64,000 nucleotides of DNA from Bufo bufo (lineage: Eukaryota; Chordata; Amphibia; Anura; Bufonidae), in contig NC_053389.1 in assembly GCF_905171765.1 (NCBI RefSeq), positions 402,056,645 to 402,120,644 on the forward strand, read 5' to 3'. The stretch's first letter is position 1. Every line of letters starts with the position of its first letter. Of the stretch, positions 43,901-51,275 are shown one piece after another. The notes under the pieces are model-generated. The model ran no database searches. It saw nothing but the letters and a program-made list of their open reading frames with translations, and was not told where the DNA came from. A program made the translations under genes and the position numbers.

Positions 43901-44285
43901 GGCAGAAATGTGGAAAAGTTTTGTCTCCACGCCACAGCTATGTGCACCGACACCTGATACGGAACGTGTTAGCAGGAGGCAGCATTTCACTAACATGGTT
44001 GAACAGTATGTCTGCACACCCCTCCACATCCTGACGGATGGTTCGGCCCCATTCAACTACTGGGTTTCGAAATTGGCCACGTGGCCAGAGTTAGCATGTT
44101 ATGCCTTGGAGGTGCTTTCCTGCCCGGCGGCCAGCGTTTTATCTGAACGCGTATTCAGCACGGCAGGGGGCGTCATTACTGACAAGCGCAGCCGCCTGTC
44201 CACAGCCAACGTGGACAAGCTGACCTTCATAAAGATGAACCAGGCATGGATCCCACAGGACCTGTCCCTCCCTTGTGCAGAGTAG
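40908..44285 (+). CDS. hAT transposase with BED zinc finger, intact (1125 aa)
   Basis: It is a single uninterrupted frame, MKKNTIKGRGRGRGG to SLPCAE. The start is supported by copies 1 and 3, which begin at the same place (MRKTSSKGRG, MRRASNKGRG). Order: RGG-like basic N-terminus (about 1-40), an acidic serine-rich region, a BED-type zinc finger at about 280-335 (WHFFKQC, CTLCHQSL, MTRHLHAKHE), a catalytic core with D in TTDTWTSKHG (near 493), D in VVCDNGRNL (near 622) and the CLAHVLNLVVQ motif, a long insertion domain with glutamate-rich loops, and the C-terminal hATC dimerisation block VLSERVFSTAGG (about 1050-1115). hAT transposases excise by hairpinning flanking DNA and make 8-bp duplications, as seen here. 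All expected catalytic motifs are present; whether it is expressed is unknown. Confidence 0.95.
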   Translation: MKKNTIKGRGRGRGGVRGASVAGRGRGRSAPGAHSRERTPSTSRQNVPQYLVGHNAALRMVRPEQVQALIDWVADSASSTFTTWSSTQSSVESAQVAPENQAHQSVTSPPSISGKRSEPQVMQQSLLLFEDSASRVSQGRPPSPSPVEEDIPCTDAQPLMSPDEEDMGIPPQQSHRLSDDDETQVPTAASFCSVQTEQEEVREGDWVEDDAEDDEVLDPTWTEGRGDDFHSSEEEVVVRPRQQRSQRGSRGPKQTSRRPQSSPATGHRQQGPSPTKAASKSSLAWHFFKQCPTDKTRVTCTLCHQSLRRGINVLNLSTTCMTRHLHAKHELQWGTHLKNQALAEAPPAPSTAAASASASRGMLPPAEQQTEDVPPTPPPPPPSTSVSTISHSSVQLSISQTLERKRKFPPSHPRALGLNASISKLLAFEMLSFRLVDTDSFKKLMAMAVPQYVVPSRHYFSKTAVPSLHMQVSDKIKCALRNAICGKVHLTTDTWTSKHGQGRYISLTAHWMNVVAAGPPADSSLAHVLPPPRIAGHHSLPPVASSSYSASSSTASTSSSGQPHTFTTNFSTARGKRQQAILKLICLGDRPHTAQELWRGIEQQTDEWFLPVGLKPGLVVCDNGRNLVAALGLAGLTHIPCLAHVLNLVVQRFIHHYPNMSELLHKVRAVCARFRRSHPAAARLSALQRNFGLPAHRLICDVPTRWNSTLHMLERLCEQQQAIVEFQLQHARVSRTAEQHHFTTNDWASMRDLCALLRCFEYSTNMASGDDTVISVTIPLLCLLEKTLRAMMLEEVAQVEEDEGSFLTLSGQSVRSGSEGGLFKQQRTGSQVASQGTVLEDEEDEEEEVEGDEDDASSQRGGSPGPSLVRGWGDTVDDDDTPPTEDSLSLPMGSLAHMSEYMLQCLRNDSRVAHVLTCADYWVATLLDPRYKDNVPTLIPELERDRKMREYKRTLIEALLRAFPHVTGEQVEGEGRGVARGRQRSCVTASSSEGRVSMAEMWKSFVSTPQLCAPTPDTERVSRRQHFTNMVEQYVCTPLHILTDGSAPFNYWVSKLATWPELACYALEVLSCPAASVLSERVFSTAGGVITDKRSRLSTANVDKLTFIKMNQAWIPQDLSLPCAE

Positions 44286-44429
44286 TCCTTATTAACTGCC
44301 TAAAACATGTCTTGTTGTGCTACGGGCCACTTCTTTATTTGATACAAATTTTATGAAACCCACAGTTGAATGAAACTCTTCTCTGTCTGGGCGCCGGGGC
44401 CTAACCAGATGAAAGTGGCCGGTTAAACT

Positions 44430-46020
44430 AACGGGTGACATGAAGCCATAACCTCTGCCATGCTACCTCTGTCTTCTGTCTGGGTGCTGAGGCCTAAGTC
44501 AAATAAAGCGGTCTTCTGCTGTGCTGGGGGATATGAAGCTAATCTCTGACCTCTCTCCTCTGTCTGGGTCCAAAGGCCTAAATCACTGAAAGAGGCCTTC
44601 TCCTGTGGTGTGTGATATGATGCCAGAATATGTGCTGTGGGGCCTCTCTCCTCTTCCTGGGTGCAGGGGTCAAATAAACTAAATTGTGGCCTACTCCTGT
44701 GGTGGCTGATATGATGCCAGAATATGTGCTGTGGTGCCTCTCTCCTCTTCCTGGGTGCAGGGGTCAAAGTAACTAAATGGTGGCTTCTCCTGTGGTGGCT
44801 GATATGATGCCAGAATATGTGCTGTGGGGCCTCTCTCCTCTTCCTGGGTGCAGGGGTCAAAGTAACTCAATGGTGGCTTCTCCTGTGGTGGCTGATATGA
44901 TGCCAGAATATGTGCTGTGGTGCCTCTCTCCTCTGTCTGGGTCCAAAGGCCTAAATCACTGAAAGAGGCCTTCTCTTGTGGTGTGTGATATGATGCCTGA
45001 ATATGTGCTGTGGTGCCTCTCTCCTCTTCCTGGGTGCGGGGGTCAAAGTAACTCAATGGTGGCTTCTCCTGTGGTGGCTGATATGATGCCTGAATATGTG
45101 CTGTGGTGCCTCTCTCCTCTTCCTGGGTGCAGGGGTCAAAGTAACTAAATGGTGGCTTCTCCTGTGGTGGCTGATATGATGCCAGAATATGTGCTGTGGT
45201 GCCTCTCTCCTCTTCCTGGGTGCAGGGGTCAAAGTAACTAAATGGTGGCTTCTCCTGTGGTGGCTGATATGATGCCAGAATATGTGCTGTGGTGCCTCTC
45301 TCCTCTTCCTGGGTGCAGGGGTCAAAGTAACTCAATGGTGGCTTCTCCTGTGGTGGTTAGTATGATGCCAGAATATGTGCTGTGGGGCCTCTCTCCTCTT
45401 CCTGGGTGCAGGGGTCAAAGTAACTCAATCGTGGCTTCTCCTGTGGTGGCTGATATGATGCCAGAATATGTGCTGTGGTGCCTCTCTCCTCTTCCTGGGT
45501 GCGGGGGTCAAAGTAACTAAATGGTGGCTTCTCCTGTGGTGGCTGATATGATGCCAGAATATGTGCTGTGGTGCCTCTCTCCTCTTCCTGGGTGCAGGGG
45601 TCAAAGTAACTAAATGGTGGCTTCTCCTGTGGTGGTTGATATGATGCCTGATTCTCTGCTGTGAAACCTCTCTCCTCCATCTGGGTGTAGGGGTCAAAGT
45701 CTTTCAAAGTCGCCTTCTCCTGTGCTGATTGATATAAAGCTGATGGTTGTGCCATCTGACATGGTTGCCAGGGTCTGATTCAATGGGGGCCTACTCCTGT
45801 GGTGGGTGATCTAAATGCCTGATTCTCTGCTGTGTAACCTCTCTCCTCCGTCTGGGTGTAGGGGTCAAAGTAACTAAATGGTGGCCTACTCCTGTGGTGG
45901 GTGATATGATGCCTGGTTCTCTGCTGTGGGACCTCTCTCCTTTGTCTGGGTGCTGTGGTCAAAATAATAGTAAGTGACCTTCTCCATTGGTGGGTGACTT
46001 GAAGCCTGATTCTGTGCTAT
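44430..46020. repeat. hAT copy 2, 3' tandem array (about 118-120 bp units)
   Basis: About a dozen units contain TGATATGATGCCAGAATATG, GCCTCTCTCCTCTTCCTGGG and GTGCAGGGGTCAAAGTAACT. Outer units are more diverged, central ones nearly identical. Long open frames on the minus strand (for example 44691-45335) are products of the repetition. Homologous with the 3' array of copy 1. The stretch 44286-44429 between stop and array has no recognised feature. Confidence 0.93.
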
Positions 46021-46603
46021 GGGACCTCACTCCAATTAATATTGTTTAATTTTTATTTATTTTATGTTAACTCATCATTTCCCTATCTACATTTGTTTGC
46101 AGGGGATTTAACTACATTTTGCTGCCTTTTGCAGCCCTCTAGCCCTTTCCGGGTGTGTTTTACAGCCTTTTTAGTGCCCAAAAGTTCGGGTCCCCATTGA
46201 CTTCTATGGGGTTCGGGTTCGGGATGAAGTTCGGGTCGAGTTCGGATCCCGAACCCGAACATTTTTCGAAAGTTCGGCCGAACTCGTCGAACCCGAACAT
46301 CCAGGTGTTCGCTCAACTCTACTGGTTACCACTATATTTTTATGGTAACAGATGTTATTTATTACTGTATGGGTTTAAGCCGCTTATTAATGTATTAATT
46401 CATTGTGTTCATATTGTTTATTAATCCAGCTAATATTCTATTCTATTAACTTTTAGGTAGTCTTAGTATATTGTATATTTTATTATTATCAATTTGTGGG
46501 TATATTAATAAATTAATCTATTTGAATATTACGGTTTCTATCTCATGGTTCTATTTATAGTGTGAGTGCCCAGTATACTGTATTTTATTGATATTCTTAG
46601 AGA

Positions 46604-47044
46604 GTTTTTAGGTAAATTTATTATTGTCTATCTTGACGACATTTTGATATTCTCTCCTGATTTCGAATCTCATGTGTCTCATGTCAAACAAGTATTAGAG
46701 GTGTTGAGGGAGAACCAGCTATCCGCTAAGCAAGAGAAATGTGTCTTTGGTGTACAGGAGATACTGTTTCTAGGGCATGTTTTGACTCCTCACGCCTTTA
46801 AGATGGATCCTGGTAAGGTTTTAGCAATTAAGGAATGGGTAAGGCCTTCATCCTTAAAGGCTTTACAACGGTTTTTGGGTTTCGCTAATTACTATCGTAA
46901 ATTTATCATGAATTTTTCTGTAATTGCTAAGCCATTGACCGACCTTACTAAGAAAGGGGCGGATTTGGAGAATTGGTCTACCAAGGCCATTTCTTCATTT
47001 GAAACATTAAAAAAGGCATTTAGTAGTGCTCCCATTCTGATCCA
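46604..47044 (+). pseudogene. Chromovirus RT, second half
   Basis: It resumes after the 13-bp duplication with the catalytic block IVYLDDILIF (about 46626-46655). FLGHVLTPHAFKMDPGKV and LQRFLGFANYYRKFI of the RT connection region follow, open to 47044, where PLE-C is inserted. Confidence 0.9.
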
Positions 47045-47048
47045 AAAT

Positions 47049-47352
47049 CATATGTGAATGTGGAGATGAGTACATTAGGAAGACTGGCAGGGAGTTGAGG
47101 AGAAGAATAGGAGAGCATTTGAATGATATAAGAAATGATAAGGACACATCGGTGGCACGTCATGTAAATATCAAACATGGAGGGAGACTGGACTGCCTAT
47201 CTTTTTCAGGAATTGAAAAAATCAAGCCAGGAACAAGACGGGGTGATTTTGATAGAAGGATCCTGCAATGTGAGGCTAAATGGATCTTTTATCTCAAAAC
47301 AGTCCATCCATCCGGGCTAAACGAACAACAAAATTACTGCTGCTTTTTGTGA
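47049..47352 (+). pseudogene. PLE-C GIY-YIG endonuclease C-terminal part
   Basis: It reads CECGDEYIRKTGRELRRRIGEHL, aligned with ECPCGRQYVGRTKRTLKKRISEH of PLE-B, then ARHVNIKHGG, KPGTRRGDFDRRILQCEAKW and HPSGLNEQQN before a stop at 47350-47352. About 100 codons with no interruption; everything upstream, including the RT, is missing. Confidence 0.85.
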
Positions 47353-48257
47353 TCTGAATCAAAAGTCGAACTGTGATGTATGTGTTCCTGTCGTGCCCCT
47401 CCCCGCATCATATGTGCCCACCCGGTGGGCGCGTGGGATGTGGTGATGGACACGACCGGAGCAGTTATAGGGGAAACCCATTAAGGAAAGGCGGCTACCT
47501 GGTAGTCGATTTTGAATGACCCTCGGATCAGATGCTGTCTCATCCAATAATGAGCGCATTGGATCTGATGGTGGATTCATCTGAAATCAGAACATCCAAA
47601 AATGTAGTCCGTTTTAAAAATTGGGTTCCAGGGCCCAACAATCGGCTGGCGTCTGTAGTGGAATGGCCTGTGCTCGGCTGTCCTGCTAATATATATCTGT
47701 AATGCGATCCTGCATTTATGAAAACAACAGGCAACTTATCATGTGTCTGCTAACAGGGCCGAGCGTCATGAGCCTAGAAGTTGCTAAGGAAACGGCAACG
47801 CTCTGACTCAGGCTCTGACCTCACTTCCGGTTTAGCCCGCATCACGTGACATCAACTTCCGGTCCGGTGGAACGCACACGTGTGGCGTGTGTTCCACGCT
47901 GAATAACAAGCGCTTTGCGATACCTGGACAGGTGAGTTAGATGATCATGGGGGGCGTACACATATCGGAAGTAGAGCTACATAAGGAGGTGATTTACAAC
48001 CTTTCAATGCTCACCCAAATCACTGTTATTTGTGGTGAGACATCGGCTGACAAGGGACACTTCCCCTGCATCAGTGAGGACAAGAGCTATCCATCTTCTT
48101 GTCCACGGATACGAGGCTAAAATCACCTTGATTCCCAGTAAGTAGATTGTGGCTGCTGATAAGCCACTATACATGTGGCGCTCATATATTTGTGACCTAT
48201 ACTGAGTGTCTGTTTATAATTTCTATTTGTAGTTGCCCTGGAATATATACATGTGAA
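47353..48257 (+). other. PLE-C 3' region
   Basis: This is non-coding sequence of the PLE-C insertion. It includes GC-rich stretches around 47760-47900 (AACGCACACGTGTGGCGTGTG) and no recognised gene. The open frames on either strand are short and unsupported. Confidence 0.5.
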
Positions 48258-48303
48258 GTCCCCTGATGATGTCCAGAAGTGACAGAAACATGACATGTAG
48301 GGC
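48258..48303 (+). ncRNA. Hammerhead-ribozyme-like motif of PLE-C
   Basis: It is the best preserved of the set: CCC, CTGATGA (48263-48269), stem II TGTC/GACA with a 7-nt loop, GAAAC (48285-48289), a short stem III (ACA/TGT), the cleavage-type triplet GTA (48297-48299), then GGG pairing with CCC as stem I. It lies about 910 bp downstream of the GIY-YIG stop, in sense orientation. Confidence 0.75.
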
Positions 48304-48746
48304 GTTGTAGTTAGGGCTTGATAGAATCTGAGACCCATACTGAGGGTAAGGCTCGGTGTGGGGTCGCCCCTGTCGGGGCGGGTGCTCCATTGTGGTAGGC
48401 AGGCTACAGATGAGCCCCTATTCCCCTAGGCAGGCAGGAAAGCCACAATAGGGCCTTGTAGGATACAACATCGTGCCAATTATCACACCAGCACCTGGTC
48501 ACATAGGTCTAAGGTAACACCATCGCCAGGACCGCCCTCCACAGTTGGACTCCGCCCAGACGAGGTGAGATCCACCCAATTGTTTTTCTATCAGATTTAT
48601 GAATTGATACAGTGGAGATATTTTTGTTGTAAGTGTTGTCTATGTCGTCTCTCACCCAGTGTGACATACTATTTTAAATGACCTAGTAAAGGTTACGTTT
48701 TATTGAATCCCAGTTTACAAATATTTTTCTGTCCCATTCTGATCCA

Positions 48747-50463
48747 GCCTGATCAGGAGAGACCCTTTATTGTGGAGGTAGATGCGTCCGAGGACGGCGC
48801 AGGAGCAGTTCTTTCACAGGGTCCTGCTAGCCTCACTAACCTGAGACCGTGTGCCTTCTTCTCCAGGAAATTCTCTCCCACGGAGAGAAACTACGACATT
48901 GGGAATAGGGAGCTGCTGGCTATTAAATGGGCATTTGAGGAGTGGAGGCATTTTTTGGAGGGGGCAAGGCATCGAGTAACTGTTGTCACTGATCATAAAA
49001 ACCTAATGTTTCTCGAGTCGGCTAAGAGGTTGAATCCCCGACAAGCCCGATGGGCTCTGTTTTTTACCCGTTTTGATTTCTCCATTACGTTCAGGCCGGG
49101 AAGTAAAAATGTGAAAGACGCATTATCCCGGAGTTTCCATGCCTTTCAACCCACTGAGACACCGCCTGAATCCATCCTACCAGCAAACATCTTCTTAGCA
49201 GCTCTAACCCAGGATATCTCGGCTCGCATTAAGCCTGAACAACATCTGGCACCGGCATCCACCCCAACAGATAAGTTGTTTGTTCCCATACAATTTCGTC
49301 TCCAGCTGTTGGGGGAGTGTCACGATTCTGCCTTTTGTGGACATCCGGGTGTTGAGGGCACTAAGGATCTGGTTTCTAGATCCTATTGGTGGCCCACTCT
49401 GACCAGGGATGTCAAGTCCTACGTGTCAGCCTGTGAGGTTTGTGCCAGGTCTAAGACACCTAGGACTCGCCCTGCTGGTAACCTACGACCCCTACCCATT
49501 CCCAGTAGACCCTGGTCCCATATCTCGATGGACTTTATAACTGACCTACCGTTGGCGAGATGGTTCATTTCATTCCCCTGTCTAAACTTCCGAATGCTAA
49601 AACCCTGGCGTCTATTTTTGTGAGAGAGATTGTTTGTTTACATGGCATCCCGGAAAACATTGTTTCTGACAGGGGTGTGCAGTTTGTGTCCAAATTCTGG
49701 AGGGCCTTCTGTCAAAGATGCAAAATTTCATTGTCTTTTTCTTCCTCCTACCATCCTGAGAGTAATGGGCAGACTGAACGCCTTAATCAGTCTGTGGAAC
49801 AATTCTTGATGTTGTATGTTGCTGATGACCAGCAATTATGGGTCAATTTTCTTCCGTGGGGCTGAATTTGCTTTGAATAACCGTGTCAATTCTTCTGCTG
49901 GGGTCTCCCCTTTCTTTTGTAACCATGGTTTTCATCCCCGTTTTCATTCTGGGTCGTCCGTCTCCTCCTCTAACCCTGAAGCGGATAAACTCTCCTCCGA
50001 ACTGTGCACAGTTTGGGCCCGGGTTCAATCGAACCTAGAAAAGGCTCAAAGTTCTCAAAAACTCAAGGCCGATAGGAGACGTTCAAGGGGGGTGAACTTT
50101 CAGGTTGGGGATAAAGTATGGTTGTCCTCCAAGAATCTATCTCTCAAGGTAACTTCTAAAAAATTTGCTCCTCGTTTTATTGGACCCTATAAGATCATGG
50201 AGGTGATTAACCCGGTATCTTTTAGGTTGGAGCTGCCCGAGTCATTCCACATTCATAATGTGTTCCATAAATCTCTGCTTAAAAAATATTTTGAACCGGT
50301 AGTACCATCAAAAGCCTCGCCTCCGCCGGTTCTTGTTAATGATGCTGTCGAGTATGTGGTGTCTAAAATAGTGGATGTCAGGAAGGTGCGTAATGCCTTG
50401 CAGTACCTGATTCACTGGAGGGGGTATGGACCTGAAGAGAGATCTTGGGTACCTGCTAGGTAG
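48747..50463 (+). pseudogene. Chromovirus RNase H, integrase and chromodomain
   Basis: RNase [30 protein letters not shown] and [11 protein letters not shown]. Integrase zinc finger: [15 protein letters not shown] with CEVCARSK. The core has [13 protein letters not shown] (first D), SDRGVQFVSKFW (second D) and SNGQTERLNQ (E). A deletion with a frame change between 49550 and 49565 removes the stretch between the first core strand and [12 protein letters not shown] second frameshift lies near 49850-49862. The C-terminus carries a chromodomain, YVVSKIVDVRK...YLIHWRGYGPEERSW, which in chromoviruses guides integration to chromatin. A TAG at 50461-50463 precedes a short tail up to the polypurine tract. 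Confidence 0.9.
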
Positions 50464-50564
50464 GTTCATGCTCCTAGACTTGTTCGTAAATTTCATTTGG
50501 AACACCCTGAAAAGCCATCGCCTGAAGTCTTGGGTCCGGTGGCCCCTCGTAAAAGGGGGGGTAC

Positions 50565-51255
50565 TGTCACAGGGTTCCGAAGGTGCACTCGGTCCCCCAT
50601 TGCCCGCAGACCTGTTGCTTAGCTTTGGGAATGAGGATTTGTGCTTGACCTCATTCCCAGGGCGGCTTTGCTGGCTGGGTGGCTCCCTGCTCCTAGTCTG
50701 CCTTGAGCGCCGAGCTGATCACTCGGTGCTCGACTGGTTGGCCTGTCGGTCATGTGACGCTGGCCACATCACATGACCCTCACTCCCCACTATAAATACA
50801 GGCAGCCTGCTGGCCACAGGTTGCCTGTTAATTTCTAGGTTCCTGGCAATTTGTTGGACTACTGAATACTTACCTGATCCTGTTCCCTGACGATCCTCTG
50901 CCTGCTCCTCCTGTACTGCGCATCCATCCTGGTATTGTGACCTCGGCTCCCACCTGACTACTCTCTTAGGACTCCTCTTGTACTTCGCTACTCTCCTGGT
51001 ATTTGACCCCGGCTTCTCCTGACCATTCTTTGCTTAATCCGTTGTACTGCGTAGCTCTCTTGGTTCTGACCCGGTCCGTTCATGTTCCGTATTTTGTCTT
51101 GTCTGTCTTCCCTGCACATATCCTAAGTTAGGGACTGCCGTCCAGTTGTCCCCTGTCATCAGGACTCGTGAGGCAAGTAGGCAGGGCCAGGGGTGAGGGT
51201 GGAGCGCAGTGGTCACTACCCTTCCCCCTGTGTTTGTGTGGACGTGACCGCTACA
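50565..51255 (+). repeat. Chromovirus 3' LTR
   Basis: It starts TGTCACAGGGTTCC directly after the polypurine tract and ends ...GACCGCTACA. It keeps the TATA-like TATAAATA at 50791-50798. The similarity to the 5' LTR implies a fairly recent insertion. Confidence 0.9.
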
Positions 51256-51275
51256 CTCCTGAATTCTTATTTTAA

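Larger units (their letters stand above)
38398..46321 (+). mobile_element. hAT element copy 2 (7924 bp), apparently autonomous
   Basis: The ends are TAGTGTTGAGCGAAC and, reversed, TAGAGTTGAGCGAAC. They are flanked by CTGGTTAC on both sides (38390-38397, 46322-46329). The unoccupied site survives in the inverted arm at 33833-33840, which fixes the boundaries exactly. It holds a promoter-like block, a 227-bp array, an uninterrupted transposase gene and a 3' array. Subterminal TTCGGG clusters lie at 38410-38520 and 46190-46300. Confidence 0.97.
33476..46590 (+). mobile_element. PLE-B: Penelope-like element with long inverted arms
   Basis: It is flanked by a 13-bp duplication of chromovirus RT sequence, ATATTCTTAGAGA (33463-33475 and 46591-46603). 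Without the nested hAT it is about 5.18 kb: a 93-bp lead (33476-33568), a left arm (33569-35122), a coding core (35123-37119) and a right arm (37120-46590, split by hAT copy 2). The arms are inverted copies of about 1.55 kb. The coding core lacks the N-terminal part of the protein, so the left arm probably replaced it. Confidence 0.9.
37120..46590 (+). repeat. PLE-B right inverted arm, split by hAT copy 2
   Basis: Its two parts, 37120-38397 and 46330-46590, together match the left arm in reverse. It differs from the left arm by scattered substitutions and a small length change near 37170. Confidence 0.88.
47045..48732 (+). mobile_element. PLE-C: 5'-truncated Penelope-like element
   Basis: It is a 1688-bp insertion in the chromovirus, flanked by the 14-bp duplication CCCATTCTGATCCA (47031-47044 and 48733-48746). 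It holds only the end of the GIY-YIG domain and a 1.4-kb 3' region. Its sequence is quite different from PLE-A and PLE-B, so it is a third lineage. Confidence 0.9.
30908..51255 (+). mobile_element. Ty3/Gypsy chromovirus, hosting PLE-B and PLE-C
   Basis: It is a plus-strand LTR retrotransposon with 691-bp LTRs, gag-pol, a polypurine tract (AAAAGGGGGGG ending just before the 3' LTR) and flanking 5-mers CTCAT (30903-30907) and CTCCT (51256-51260) that may be a target duplication with one change. Net of insertions it is about 5.5 kb. It sits in the GIY-YIG coding part of PLE-A. No primer-binding site matching a common tRNA was recognised after the 5' LTR. Confidence 0.9.

Noticed and set aside
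44691..45335. 214-codon repetitive protein on the minus strand
   Set aside because: Its open frame results from the unit length of the 3' array being close to a multiple of three; neighbouring frames are equally open and there is no start context or homology.
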